From assembly GCF_041146795.1 (NCBI RefSeq), contig NC_135175.1:34248669-34312668 (forward strand): a stretch of DNA of 64,000 nt, in the 5' to 3' direction. Origin of the DNA: Maylandia zebra. Lineage: Eukaryota; Chordata; Actinopteri; Cichliformes; Cichlidae. Positions within the stretch are counted from its first letter, which is position 1, and the number at the start of each line of letters is the position of its first letter. Of the stretch, positions 39,191 to 51,041 are shown in pieces. The position numbers and the translations under genes are program-made. Below the pieces are notes generated by a model that saw only the letters and a list, made by a program, of their open reading frames with translations, did not search any database and had not been told where the DNA came from.

Positions 39191-40516
39191 TGTCGTTCTC
39201 TAAAACCTAAAAGAGAATTATGGATTTGATCAACTGGTCTCTGAATGCTATTGACACCCTTTTCTCAACGAGAAGTCGGGGCTCGGGAGAGCCTGAGTGC
39301 CCTGGAGGGACTTTCCCTGCCCGATACACGATGGATGGGTGGCAGACCTGGAGGATCTTGTGCCTGGCGGGACTGTCTATCGAGGATGCTGAAGATATCT
39401 ACCTATTCGGAACCATGATAACAGGGTTCTTGCTGATCGGAGCTGGCTTGGCCCTGACTTATCGGAGAAATAAGAGAGCAGAACCAGCTGTTCAAACCCC
39501 CCCAAAGCTGACCGCTGGAATTGAAGCGATGGGACGAGGCGCGACCTCTCACACGGAACGCAGCATGGTTAACACCTTGGAGACGCTTACAGCTGCCGTG
39601 AAGACTCAAAATAACACCATTGAGCGTATGAGGGGATACATCAGAGAGAGGCCTGCTCAAAATGAGATCCTTGAGCGAAAATTGGATCACATCGCAGATC
39701 GGATCACTGCAGTTGTGAGGTCTCAGAATCAAAAGAATGACAACACCACGGAACAGAAGTTTGATACCATCATGGGGAGGCTCGCGGCTCTCCAACGGGA
39801 GATTGAGAGACCAGCGTCAGAGTGCTAAATTCGGCTGCTCGCATAATGGAGAAATCAACAATATTCAACATATGGACACCATGGCGCCAGCTGCTCAGGC
39901 CCAAGGCTGGAGCCGACCAAAACAACTCCCTGATAACGACTGTGTGATGACTATTCTTCCCATCCCATGCAAGGCCACCTGGGTTGGCTGGCAGACTGTT
40001 TACTTAGCCTGATACAGCGAAGGACACTGTCTCAGCTGGACTCTGGACACGCACACACATACACTTACACTGATAAGCATGCACTCATCCCCCTCCCTTT
40101 CCAAACGCCTTCGATGCTTGTTTCCTGCGGGGGAAGACGGCGGGTCTGCGTGCCGCGCTGAAATGGTAGCGCTGTGTAGGACGACTGCTGTGTTCCTTCG
40201 GATTACCCCCCACCCCCCTATCCACCCCTGTGGCTTGTCACGTGCTCTAATGTTGTGATGTGGACATTAATGTGCTCTCTGTGCAGAGGAGGTTTTTATT
40301 GTTTCCTGTTCTCATGCTGTCCTCCCATAGGTGCCCAGCGTGAGAAGAGGTCTCTTTTTTTCCTCTTGTATCTTTCCCATTGTTGTGTACTTTTTCAGTG
40401 TTTTCTCTGCAAGTGTTGTATGTGTAAGTCGGGGGGGGGGGGGGTCCTATTCCTCTGCGGGGCAACCTGCATATGGCCAATAAAGCATTCATTCAATTCA
40501 ATTCAATTCAATTCTA
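39065..40516 (+). mobile_element. ORF-bearing retroelement with (ATTCA)n tail
   Basis: A plus-strand unit inside the minus-strand L1-like element. It has a pyrimidine-rich leader, a 202-codon ORF (39220-39828), about 650 bases of 3' UTR, then AATAAAGCATTC followed by an ATTCA-type tandem tail ending near 40516. A tandem-repeat tail after the poly(A) signal is usual for products of CR1/L2-type machinery. The left border and target duplication are not resolved. No reverse transcriptase is encoded. Confidence 0.6.
39220..39828 (+). CDS. Unknown 202-aa membrane and coiled-coil protein in a retroelement
   Basis: Open frame of 202 residues starting MDLINWSLNAIDTLF. A hydrophobic segment at about residues 60-81 (LFGTMITGFLLIGAGLALTY) is followed by RRNKR, so one membrane span with a positive inside flank is likely. 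Residues about 110-198 are rich in heptads (ERKLDHIADRITAVV), predicting a coiled coil. I do not recognise a family with a known function, though similar multicopy frames may exist in teleosts. It has no catalytic motif. It lies within a unit ending in AATAAA and an ATTCA tail, so it is likely transposon-encoded rather than a host gene. Confidence 0.6.
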   Translation: MDLINWSLNAIDTLFSTRSRGSGEPECPGGTFPARYTMDGWQTWRILCLAGLSIEDAEDIYLFGTMITGFLLIGAGLALTYRRNKRAEPAVQTPPKLTAGIEAMGRGATSHTERSMVNTLETLTAAVKTQNNTIERMRGYIRERPAQNEILERKLDHIADRITAVVRSQNQKNDNTTEQKFDTIMGRLAALQREIERPASEC

Positions 40517-41650
40517 AAAACTTCATCGGTGTAAACTGTGACAATACAACAGGTTCCTTCATATATCTTTTTACATCATACAACACTTTGACCATGTTCT
40601 TTACCATTGGATTTTTCGCCTTTTTAATCAAGTTTATTGCTGTGTCTGAGAAAAAATATAAAGGTAAAGGTGGATGCAAATTAATACTTTCCATCTCTGA
40701 CCATTGCGGGGCGTTATTTAAGTCAAAATAGTATCTTATAGACCTGATTTGACATGCCCAGTAATACCACTCAATATTTGGACACATGACACCACCCTCG
40801 TTGTATGGTAGATGCAACAATGATAATCTTATCCTTGGTCTCCCATTTTTCCATAAAAAACCAAGAACATCCTGCTAAACCAATCAACAGGAGGCGGCAG
40901 GGGGATGTTCTGATACGCATAAAGCACCTTTGGCAGTATACTCATTTTGTATATATTAATCCGACCAATTAAAGAAACTGGTAGAGATATGCATCTGTCC
41001 ACTATCTCTGTTATTTCTTTAGAAAGTCTTTCATAGTTATTTTCCATGATCTCACTTAATTTGGGCGAAATCATTATTCCTAAGTACATAAAGTCCTTTA
41101 CTGTCTTAAAATGAGATGTTACTATATGTGGGTTTTTCCTTTCTTCTTCATTAAGTAATAAAACGGATGATTTAGATTTGTTAATGACATACCCTGATAT
41201 TTGACCAAACTCCCCTATCAATCTAAGCAGAGCAGGTATAGATTCTGTTATTTTAGAGAGATATACTATTACATCGTCTGCGTACAACGAAATCCTATGT
41301 TCTACTTCATTTACCATAATTCCTGTCAATGATAAACTCGAACGTACGGCTATAGCAAAGGGTTCCATAGCTAATATAAACAACAGTGGGCTTATCGGTG
41401 AGCCTTGTGGACATCCCCGTTTCACGTGCATGTTTGCAAGCTTGTTTTCAATACCTGCAAACTCCTCTCGTATGGCACGCTGCAACCTCTCCTCTATGTA
41501 GCCACTATCCGCAGGGCCGTGTTTGCTCATGGTGGCTGGCTTGTTAGCTGAGCAGGCCTCGGACGCGCTAGCTTCACCGCCAAACACCGATATCTTGGTT
41601 TCCGTGGTTGACTTAGTCTTCTCCTTGGTAGTTTTACCAGGTCCAGGCAT
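40503..41650 (-). pseudogene. L1-like ORF1 start fused in frame to reverse transcriptase
   Basis: The frame 41650-40829 begins like an ORF1 ([19 protein letters not shown], then [19 protein letters not shown] coiled coil). It passes after NMHVK straight into [20 protein letters not shown] and [10 protein letters not shown], the reverse transcriptase palm. Everything between, including the endonuclease, is deleted. The catalytic YADD is kept. The next frame (40820-40503) carries more ORF2. This is an in-frame deletion product. Confidence 0.78.
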
Positions 41651-42231
41651 CGTGGGTCTATAGCGTATTTCGTTTTCGTGTTTTGGAGCGTTTTTCCTTA
41701 ATTTTAAGGATTTAGCAAAGTTTCTTGCAGGAGCAGTTCAGAGCTCGACCGATTGCTACGGTGACGTCATCGGAAGTCCCCAGAAACCCGTCTTACTTGT
41801 TATCATCAATCGTCCACCTGGGCCTTACACAGAGTTTCTGTCTGATTTCTCAGACTTTTTATCTGATTTAGTTCTCAGCTCAGATAAAATAATTGTTGTG
41901 GATGATTTTAACATCCATGTAGATGCTAAAAACGACAGCCTCAACATGGCATTTAATCTTTTATTAGACTCAATTGGCTTCTCTCAAAATGTAAAAGAAC
42001 CCACCCACCACTTTAATCACACTCTAGATCTTGTTTTAACATATGGCATAGAAACTGAACATTTAACAGTGTTTCCTGAAAACCCTCTCCTGTCTGATCA
42101 TTTTCTGATAACATTTACATTTACAATAATTGATTACACAGCGGTGGAGAGTAGACTTTATCACAGTAGATGTCTTTCTAAAAGCGCTGTAACTAAGTTT
42201 AAGAATATAATCCACCCACTGTTATCATCTT

Positions 42232-44398
42232 CTTTTTTCTTTTTCTTTTTCTTTTTTTTTTTGTGTCCCGTTTGGATCTGTAGCCATCAGAATTGTTGTC
42301 TTAAGGCCAAGAAAGATGCCAAGCGGATTTATTTTACCAAGTGGATCATCATGGCCTTGCCATATTGGTCCATTTGATTGACCTTTATTATAATTATGAA
42401 TTTATTTTATTTTCAGTTCCTACAAACGGGACAGACATGACTGGGGGATAGGACAGGGAGAAAGAATGAAAGAAAGAGAGGGAGAGAAAGAAAACCAAAG
42501 GGGAGAAGAGACGGTGAGAAGGGGGGGAAGAAAGAAAAAACAAACAAACAAAAACAACAAAACACCTGGGTCACCTGTATGGAGAAAAAAAACAGAAGAG
42601 AAAGCAAACAACAAAGAGCAACATAATAAAAAAAACGGCACCATCACAATAAACTAGCTAGCAGTAGATATCAGTAGATACTAAGTAATAAACGATATTG
42701 TGCAGCACGCAAGATAGACAGCGCACAATGTGCTTTGAGGCAGCAGCCAAGAAAGCTGTAGTCCGCGTCTGTGAATACCCATGTGTACACCTGTGTGCAT
42801 ACCTGTGTGGATCAGCATGCTTGCATTCCAAAGGTTTCTCCATGTAACGATCTGCTAGGGAGTGTGGGGAGCCACAGCCCCGTCCACCAGGGTATGAAGC
42901 AGGTATGAAGGAGATCAAAACTCCAGACATCCAGAGGCCCCCAGAACACAAGAGACCAAGGAAGACCAACAGAGGGGCAGCCGCGCCACTGTCTCAGTAA
43001 GAGCTGAGGAGAGTCCCAGATGAGGGCTCACTCAGCAGCCGCGGAGCAGAAGCCAGGGGGAGTTGCAGTGACGCGCCCGTGAGCTCCGCCGGCAGCCAGC
43101 TGTGCCTGAGTGACCGAGCCCCAGGCCGAGAGGCACAGACATACAGGCACACACAGATACAAACATCCATTCCCACCCTCATGCTCTCATATGCACTTAC
43201 TCCACACTCAACCAACGTGGAGACAGACATAAAGAGACGTTGTACACACGATCACACTCCCCAAGCGTACTCTACGAACCGGGTCTAGGTACCCTTGCCC
43301 CTGGAGGGGGGAACTGCACCCAGACCCAGGTGGTGTTACCCTTTTCCCTGCGGTGGGGATAGGCAGACCGCCCCGACTCCGCAGCAACAGGGAGGCCCCA
43401 CACTCCAGACCGCAGTCGGACGGCCAACTCCTCCTAGCCCCCCCGCTCCAGCAGGCCGCAGAGAACGGGGGTGAGAGAAGACTCCAAACCTCCCTCCACC
43501 CGCTCATTGTAGTGTTGATGCATGTGTGTTCTAAGGTGCATTTAAAACCCAGGAGGGCATGGAGCTACCTGCCAGAGAGCAGCAGGTAAGCGCATAGTCC
43601 CTCCTGATAGCCCTCAATGTCTAAGTGTATTCAAAATTGAGAGGTGGGCAACGACGCCAGGGGTGAGGTGTACACCCTGATGGTAATTTGGACTCCGTGT
43701 ATCGTGCCTACCCCCAAGATCCTATATGTATGTGTAATGAGAGTGTGAGTAATGTGAATGTCTAAGTTGTGGGATAAAATTGAGGCAGAGGCAGCCAGAA
43801 GGGGACAGAGGGGTGGTAGCCTCCTCTGCACCCTGGTGACATACCCCTACTCCAAGGCGCTGCATGTGTGGGTGGTTGTGGTGGAGCGGGAGGAGGGAGG
43901 CAGCTGGAGATGGGGAGGGAAGGAAGGGAGGGGCAGGTGACCCCTCCCTGGGGCCAGCTCCCCCGCTAACCCCAGTAGGCACTCCCATACTCCGCGACCC
44001 GCCAGGGAAAGGGGGCCCAGGCCCATCCAGACCGGGGCCCAGCGCAGCAGCGCCCCCCGGCCTCACAGAGCCCGGGACAGTCCACCCAACCCCACCACAG
44101 AGAAAACTGCACCCACCCCACCATCCATTCATCTTCCAGACTACATGAGACAATAGACGCCCAGGCTGAGATCTTCCTCCACCTCTCCTGTATCTCCCCC
44201 TCCTGCAGAGAGTTCCTGGGGAGAGGAAAGCTCCTGCTAGGTGTGACAATCTCCCCCACCAGTTGAAGAGCCCCCCAGGCGGCTCGATGCACCGGCGGCA
44301 CCCTGCGCCAGGGATGGGCCCCCATGCACCCACCCGCCCACAACCCCAGCAACACACAAACCAGGACCCAAGGCCCCGAGGCCCGGCCAGGGCCCCAG
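42232..44398 (-). mobile_element. GC-rich poly(A) retroelement (2.17 kb)
   Basis: Flanked by the perfect 16-bp duplication CCACTGTTATCATCTT (42216-42231 and 44399-44414). The left end is a T-rich run (poly(A) on minus). The right end is very GC-rich. The long open frames on both strands at 43.7-44.4 kb look like composition artefacts and have no domain I know. A second copy begins at about 63596. Long duplications and a poly(A) tail indicate mobilisation by an L1-type machinery. Confidence 0.8.
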
Positions 44399-44949
44399 CC
44401 ACTGTTATCATCTTCAATGCCCTGTACCAACACAGAGCAGAGCAGCTATCTGAACGCTACCCCATCAGAGGTCGATTATCTTGTTAATAATTTCACCTCC
44501 TCACTACGTACGACTCTGGATACTGTAGCTCCTGTGAAAACTATGGTCTCAAATCAGAAGTACCCGACTCCGTGGTATAATTCTCAAACACGTACCCTAA
44601 AGCAGATGACTCGTAATCTGGAGAGGAAATGGCGTGTCACAAATTTAGAGGATCATCATTTAGCCTGGAGAAATAGTTTGCTGCTTTATATGAAAGCCCT
44701 CCGCAAAGCCAGAACATCTTACTATTCATCACTGATTGAAGAAAATAAGAACAACCCCAGGTTTCTCTTCAGCACTGTAGCCAGGCTGACAAACAGTCAG
44801 AGCTCTGTTGAGCCAACAATCCCTTTAACATTAACTAGTAATGACTTCATGAACTTCTTCACAAATAAAATTTTTATCATTAGAGAAAAAATTACCAACA
44901 ATCATCCCACAGATGTAATATTATCTACAGCTACTCTTAGTACCACTGA

Positions 44950-45895
44950 TGTTTATTTATTTATTTATTTATTTAGGACAGTGCATGTTAATGAACATAA
45001 ATGTAAAAAAAAATGAATGTAAACATACCAGATTATAGCCAAGGGCTAATTTCCATCTGTTGTCCTTAAGCATAAAAATAGACATAATAATTCATAAAAA
45101 TTCATCATTCATTCATAATAAAAACTCCATCACCAAACTTACACATACACACCATTCTGTCCCCAAATAAAACATTAAAACTATACAACTTATACATGAT
45201 CACACACTTGATTTGTCCATAACCAGTTTTTAACCTTTGCCTTAAACAAACTGAGTGTAGAGCATTCTCTAATGGGTTGAGGAAGACTGTTCCACAGATG
45301 GCCACCCTGGACAGAAAGGACGTTCTGCCCAAATGCTGTCCGTCTGTGGGGTATAAACAAGTCTCCTCGGATTGTAGCTCGAGTGGTCCTGTCTGAGCTT
45401 TCTTTATGCCTAATGAACTGCTTTAGTGGTGGTGGAGCAAGGGAGTGTAAGACTTTATATATTAAACTCACTCTTTTAAGTTTCACTAAGTTATTGAAGT
45501 TCAGTAATTTATGTTTTTTTAACACATGACAGTGGTGGTGGGAAGTCGGTTTTTTGTCAAGTAGTTTTAAACTTCTTTTATAAATGTTTTCAATAGTTTT
45601 AAGTGTTGTTGGACAAGCAAGTGACCAGGATGTCAAACAATAGTCCATATGAGAGATGATCATTGAGTAAAAATAAGTTTTTGCAACATTCATATTTAAA
45701 TTATTACATATATGATTAAAATTTCGATTATTAAATTTAAGTACCTGGGACACTTTATTTATGTGACTCTTGAAGGATAATGTTGGGTCTAGAATGACCC
45801 CAAGATATTTAAATTCTGGAGCTAATTCAAGCTCTACTCCATCCAGGAATATGTTTGACTGCTTCAAGTTTAAGGGGCGTTTTGAAAAATACATA
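44950..45895 (-). mobile_element. L2-like LINE, 5'-truncated, with (AAATAAAT)n tail
   Basis: Its 3' end at the left carries a TTTATTTA tandem tail (44950-44978). The frame 45906-45190 encodes EFKYLGVILDPTLSFKSHIN, HMDYCLTSWSLACP and TRATIRGDLFIPHRRTAFGQ, the C-terminal part of an L2/Rex-type ORF2. The frame is open for 238 codons, and its first few codons come from the adjoining Tc1 element. It is inserted in CR1-like copy 2. Confidence 0.75.
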
Positions 45896-46112
45896 CAGTG
45901 GGGCAAAAAAGTATTTAGTCAGCCACCGATTGTGCAAGTTCCCCCACCTAAAATGATGACAGAGGTCAGTAATTTGCACCAGAGGTACACTTCAACTGTG
46001 AGAGACAGAATGTGAAAAAAAAAATCCATGAATTCACATGATAGGATTTGTAAAGAATTTATTCGTAAATCAGGGTGAAAAATAAGTATTTGGTCAATAA
46101 CAAAAATACAAC

Positions 46113-47135
46113 TCAATACTTTGTAACATAACCTTTGTTGGCAATAACAGAGGTCAAACGTTTACTATAGGTCTTTACCAGGTTTGCACACACAGTAGCT
46201 GGTATTTTGGCCCATTCCTCCATGCAGATCTTCTCGAGAGCAGTGATGTTTTGGGGCTGTCGCCGAGCAACACGGACTTTCAACTCCCGCCACAGATTTT
46301 CTATGGGGTTGAGGTCTGGAGACTGGGTAGGCCACTCCAGGACTTTCAAATGCTTCTCACGGAGCCACTCCTTTGTTGCCCGGGCGGTGTGTTTTGGATC
46401 ATTGTCATGTTGGAAGACCCAGCCTCGTTTCATCTTCAAAGTTCTCACTGATGGAAGGAGGTTTTGGCTCAAAATCTCACGATACATGGCCCCATTCATT
46501 CTGTCCTTAACACGGATCAGTCGTCCTGTCCCCTTGGCAGAAAAACAGCCCCATAGCATGATGTTTCCACCCCCATGCTTCACAGTAGGTATGGTGTTCT
46601 TGGGATGCAACTCAGTATTCTTCTTCCTCCAAACACGACGAGTTGAGTTTATACCAAAAAGTTCTACTTTGGTTTCATCTGACCACATGACATTCTCCCA
46701 ATCCTCTGCTGTATCATCCATGTGCTCTCTGGCAAACTTCAGACGGGCCTGGACATGCACTGGCTTCAGCAGCGGAACACGTCTGGCACTGCGGGATTTG
46801 ATTCCCTGCCGTTGTAGTGTGTTACTGATGGTGACCTTTGTTACTTTGGTCCCAGCTCTCTGCAGGTCATTCACCAGGTCCCCCCGTGTGGTTCTGGGAT
46901 CTTTGCTCACCGTTCTCATGATCATTTTGACCCCACGGGATGAGATCTTGCGTGGAGCCCCAGATCGAGGGAGATTATCAGTGGTCTTGTATGTCTTCCA
47001 TTTTCTGATGATTGCTCCCACAGTTGATTTTTTCACACCAAGCTGCTTGCCTATTGTAGATTCACTCTTCCCAGTCTGGTGCAGGTCTACAATACTTTTC
47101 CTGGTGTCCTTCGAGAGCTCTTTGGTCTTGGCCAT
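46113..47135 (-). CDS. Tc1 transposase (340 aa, intact)
   Basis: Open frame of 340 residues. N-terminal paired helix-turn-helix regions (residues about 1-120: [20 protein letters not shown] and [20 protein letters not shown]). DDE domain with [12 protein letters not shown] (D153), [11 protein letters not shown] (D244) and [11 protein letters not shown] (E279). The spacing of 34 residues between D244 and E279 is the DD34E signature of Tc1. A KRRVWR-like NLS region ([10 protein letters not shown]) is present. No defect is seen. The protein performs cut-and-paste transposition at TA. The pogo insert leaves it untouched. Confidence 0.93.
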   Translation of the reverse strand: MAKTKELSKDTRKSIVDLHQTGKSESTIGKQLGVKKSTVGAIIRKWKTYKTTDNLPRSGAPRKISSRGVKMIMRTVSKDPRTTRGDLVNDLQRAGTKVTKVTISNTLQRQGIKSRSARRVPLLKPVHVQARLKFAREHMDDTAEDWENVMWSDETKVELFGINSTRRVWRKKNTELHPKNTIPTVKHGGGNIMLWGCFSAKGTGRLIRVKDRMNGAMYREILSQNLLPSVRTLKMKRGWVFQHDNDPKHTARATKEWLREKHLKVLEWPTQSPDLNPIENLWRELKVRVARRQPQNITALEKICMEEWAKIPATVCANLVKTYSKRLTSVIANKGYVTKY

Positions 47136-47309
47136 GGCGGAGTTTGGAGTCTGACTGTTTGAGGCTGTGGACAGGTGTCTTTTATACAGATGATGAGTTC
47201 AAACAGGTGCCATTCATACAGGTAACGAGTGGGGGACAGAAAAGCATCTTACAGAAGACGTTACAGGTCTGTGAGAGCCAGAGATTTTCCTTGTTTGAGG
47301 TGACCAAAT

Positions 47310-48810
47310 ACCGTATTTTCACGACCATAAGGCGCACTTAAAAGTCTTAGATTTTCTTCAAAAAGTACGGCGCGCCCTATAGCGCAGTGCGCCCTGTGTG
47401 TTGTAAGGAGGACGTAGTAGAGAACACCATGAGAACGCTAAAGGGTGAAGTGTGGGCGCAACCCTGAAAATGGCAACGAGACACGCTTATGAAGCACAGT
47501 TTAAACGAGGTGGCCCGAGTTGGAGGAAAGACTCGAGCGGTGGATCATCGAGCAAAGAACGAGCGGGAGAAGCGTTTCGACGGTCACCATTCGGCTAAAA
47601 GCAGTTTCACTTTCACTTTTTATGAAACGGTGCCATTTTTCCATCCGGACCAGGACTACGGTAGCGCAGCAACTTCCAGCGGATTATAAGGAAAAGCTGG
47701 CCATCTTCCGCTCCTACTGCAGCAAACACATCGGCGACAAAAACATCCAGCCCAGCCACATCACAAACATGGACGAGGTCCCGCTCACTTTTGACATCCC
47801 GGTGAGTCACACTGTGGAGAAGAAGGGGACCAGCACGGTAGCGATACGCACAACAGGGCACGAAAAGTCTTCTTTTACTGTTGTGCTTGACTGCCATGCT
47901 AATGGACAGAAACTGCCGCCTATGGTGATTTTTAAGAGAAAGACTTTGCCTAAAGAGAAGTTTCCAGCAGGAATCATCATTAAGGCAAATGAAAAGGGCT
48001 GGATGGATGAGGAAATGATGAAAAAGTGGCTGAGGGAGGTGTATGTAAGGAGACCAGGTGGTTTTTTCCACGCATCACCATCGCTCTTAATCTGTGACTC
48101 TATGCGTGCCCATCTCACAGCCGATGTGAAAAAACTAATGAAACAAAGGAACTGTGAGCTTGCTGTCATTCCGGGAGGCCTGACAAAGGAACTCCAGCCG
48201 CTGGACATCGGTGTGAACCGCCTGTTCAAAGTAAGGCTGCGAGCGGCCTGGGAGCGATGGATGACCGATGGAGACCACAGTTTCACCAAGAGTGGAAGGC
48301 AGCGCCGGGCGAGTTACGCCACAATTTGCCAATGGATTGTAGATGCTTGGGCTAACATGTCTGCTGGCACTGTTGTTCGAGCTTTCGCAAAAGCCGGCAT
48401 CATTTCCGAGGAGCCGCACGGCACGGAAAGTGACTCTGACAGTGAAGAAAGTGAACCTGGCATGTTTGATGGAGATTTAGCGCAGCTGTTCAATTCAGAC
48501 ACAGCGGATGAGGACTTCGATGGGTTTGATTGATGATAAAAACGTGAGTACCAAACTTTGTTTTGCTCCTGCTTTATTGTTAAATATGCACACTTGTATG
48601 CTTGTGTGTTGTTGATGATGACGATTACTGGTAATAAAAATGTGAGTACCGAACTCAGGTTTGCTCCCACTTTATTTTTAAATACGCATACGGTACTTGT
48701 ATGCGCCCTATGGTCCAGTGCGCCTTATGTGTGTGTTAAATACAGTAAGGGCACACATAACTGAGACTGCGCCTTTTAGCACAGTGCGCCTTATGGTCGT
48801 GAAAATACGG
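47310..48810 (+). mobile_element. pogo-like transposon nested in the Tc1 repeat
   Basis: Ends CCGTATTTTCACGACCATAA are inverted and perfect over about 27 bp, flanked by TA (47308-47309 and 48811-48812). Removing it restores the Tc1 repeat text CCAAATACTTATTTT. It is 1,501 bp with one transposase gene on plus. Confidence 0.88.
47470..48533 (+). pseudogene. pogo/Tigger-like transposase, N-terminus damaged
   Basis: ATG near 47470 begins MATRHAYEAQFKR, but an internal loss and shift removes most of the helix-turn-helix. The main frame 47520-48533 (337 codons) picks up at EERLERWIIEQRTSGRSVST. Its DDE domain has NMDEVPLTFD, LLICDSMRAHLT and LQPLDIGVNRLFK, the D-D-D triad of pogo transposases. The tail is acidic (SDSDSEESEPG). 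The catalytic part is intact but DNA binding is probably lost. Confidence 0.8.
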
Positions 48811-49009
48811 TACTTATTTTCCACCCTAATTTACGAATAAATTCTTTACAAATCCTACCATGTGAATTCATGGATTTTTTTTTTTTTTCACATTCTGTCT
48901 CTCACAGTTGAAGTGTACCTCTGGTGCAAATTACTGACCTCTGTCATCATTTTAGGTGGGGGAACTTGCACAATCGGTGGCTGACTAAATACTTTTTTGC
49001 CCCACTGTA

Positions 49010-50780
49010 TGTTCTGTTTAGAGAGAAGAGGCTTTCTCCTGTCAACCCTTCTGTACAGATCATATCATTTTAACATGCTAACTGTGGCCTGTAGAGTCTA
49101 AGATGTACCTCTTAAGTTTTTGTTTAAGCTCCTCTAAAGAAGGTGATCTGACTTTGGGATGAATTTACTGGGATGTCTGACATGGGAAGACTTCCATATT
49201 GTGTTACCACACATGGATGCTACAGACCAAATATGGATTCCAACATCCTTGCACTTGCCATCATTGTACCATAAATATGATAAACATGTTTTATGGTGTG
49301 CATCATGTTGATTTCGTGTTCTTAGTATTGTTTTTTGTCATGTACACTGAGAGCAAAGAAATAGCCAGAGCCCAATTCCCTGGATGTTAAAACATATTTA
49401 GTAAATAAATCTGATTCTGATTCAGATTGTGAAAGCGGGGTTTTATAGTTAGACATGACTGATGACAGTGGTGTATTTAAATTATTTATTCAGGTAAAAC
49501 ATCTAAATGGATAATGATCAGGCAATAATTAACAATTAATCATGAACCCAAAGGGAAATTTTATTCACAATAATTTCATTTAAACAACCAGAAAACAGAC
49601 AAAAAAGACAAAGAAAATTCAACCTTCTCCTCTTAGAAATCATAATTCAACATTTAAAAAACACAGAAAATACAACATACAATTCAGTTCAGATATCACA
49701 AACCACCATGAATATAAACTACAAACTGGAGAAGATGAACCAGAGACAAGAAACACTTTAAAAGCAGATCTTGTGTCTCACTTTAAAATGTTTTCCTAAT
49801 GAACACCCAAATACAATGTCAGACAATCAGCAACCGATATCTTCATTATTTTTTGTGATAACTCAAATAGAATGATCCTAAACAGCTTTCTACACTGTGT
49901 CATTCGAAAGAGATTTCATGTTTTCATCTGTACGTACAGAAACTGTCCAGTGTCGCAAAATCGATCAATGTAGAGCAGTGTCACAAACCACGGAAGCCCC
50001 AGAAAAGTGCAATCAAACGTTGAGTTTATTAACAGCCCGGAGAAGACATCAGCATATGTCTTCTGACCAAAATACATGTTGTGGACACTTATAAAGCAGT
50101 GGGGTACACGCCCCCCCATGGCGTCAATGACAGATTAAAATAGGTTCCAGACATTAGTCACAGTTAATCGTACATCTTGTACATCTTTAATAGCTATAAA
50201 CAGACATAGAACTTCTCATTTTGATAACACCTTCCATACAAGGTAATAATCTTAAGCCCTCAGGGTCTCTGAGGCTAATTCTTGACTCTGCTCATCTGTT
50301 ACCAAGTAGAATAAAATGCAACAGGTTTGCAACAAGAAGCTGGAAACATTTGGGCCTCTGCTCAGGCCTATTCCTAGATTATATGTATTATATGTACTGT
50401 AAGCATGCATTGCAGTTATCCTTCTGCTGTATGTTCTAGTTTCCCTCAGCATGTATCACCTGGACAGTCACGCCAGTGAAGCTTAAGACCCTTAATGAAC
50501 CGAACATCAACTCAAAATAAGCACAAATATGCAATGTGTATGCAATACTTCAAACCGTACTTGTAATAAAAGTTAACATAATGGAAGGATCCTCAAATGG
50601 ACATCTTCAATAAACAACCATAATGCAGTATCAATACTGTGAAAAATATTATTAGATGAAATAATGCTGTAAAGAATGTTATTAATGCAATTATAATGAT
50701 GCAGATTATATGGCAGCAATAAAAGAATTTCTGTATCTCCACACCAGTTTAGACTAGATGGTGTACTATTTATGACAATA
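49010..50780. other. Intergenic stretch, no gene recognised
   Basis: Repeat-like text at 49020-49190 (gagaagaggctttctcctgt) resembles a common fish element. The rest is AT-rich with only chance ORFs. Confidence 0.45.
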
Positions 50781-50782
50781 GT

Positions 50783-50863
50783 TTAATCTCTCCCAAGAAG
50801 GATGCGAAAAAGTTTGATATGCTGAAGCAGCGCCTCAGTGAACCTATACTGCTGCAGTGTCAT
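50783..50863 (-). pseudogene. Orphan GIMAP C-terminal segment (27 codons)
   Basis: The minus frame reads MTLQQYRFTEALLQHIKLFR and ends LLGRD then TAA. It aligns with the end of gene D ([20 protein letters not shown], ending LARD). It lies about 180 bases past the CARD stop codon of gene C. It is therefore the leftover 3' end of the GIMAP exon that the CARD segment displaced. It is not in frame with gene C. Confidence 0.75.
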
Positions 50864-51041
50864 TCCCAACATTTAAAGCATCAAAATGTTTTAGGTAACA
50901 GTAAAGTGCTACTGTGTGGTTTTACCTCTTGAAAGACATGAACAGCTTTCCAAAAATCTGTCATTATGACAGCAGTTTCCTAGCACTGAGAATGATTAAG
51001 GACAGTGACTGTTAGGAAGATCACTTCCATGTGCCACCTCT

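Larger units (their letters stand above)
45896..49007. mobile_element. Tc1-like transposon with long, nearly identical terminal repeats
   Basis: Starts CAGTGGGGCAAAAAAGTATT and ends with its reverse complement, flanked by TA (45894-45895 and 49008-49009). The inverted repeats match over about 200 bases with only a few differences and a poly(A) length change. It contains an intact transposase on minus. A pogo element (47310-48810) sits at a TA in the inner part of the right repeat. Without it the element is about 1.6 kb, normal for Tc1. Confidence 0.92.

Noticed and set aside
43722-44487. Several open frames of 70-231 codons on both strands
   Set aside because: Very GC-rich sequence suppresses stops in all frames; composition looks non-coding and the frames sit in a retroelement.
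46207-47154. 315-codon plus-strand frame
   Set aside because: It is the antisense shadow of the Tc1 transposase, whose motifs are complete on minus.
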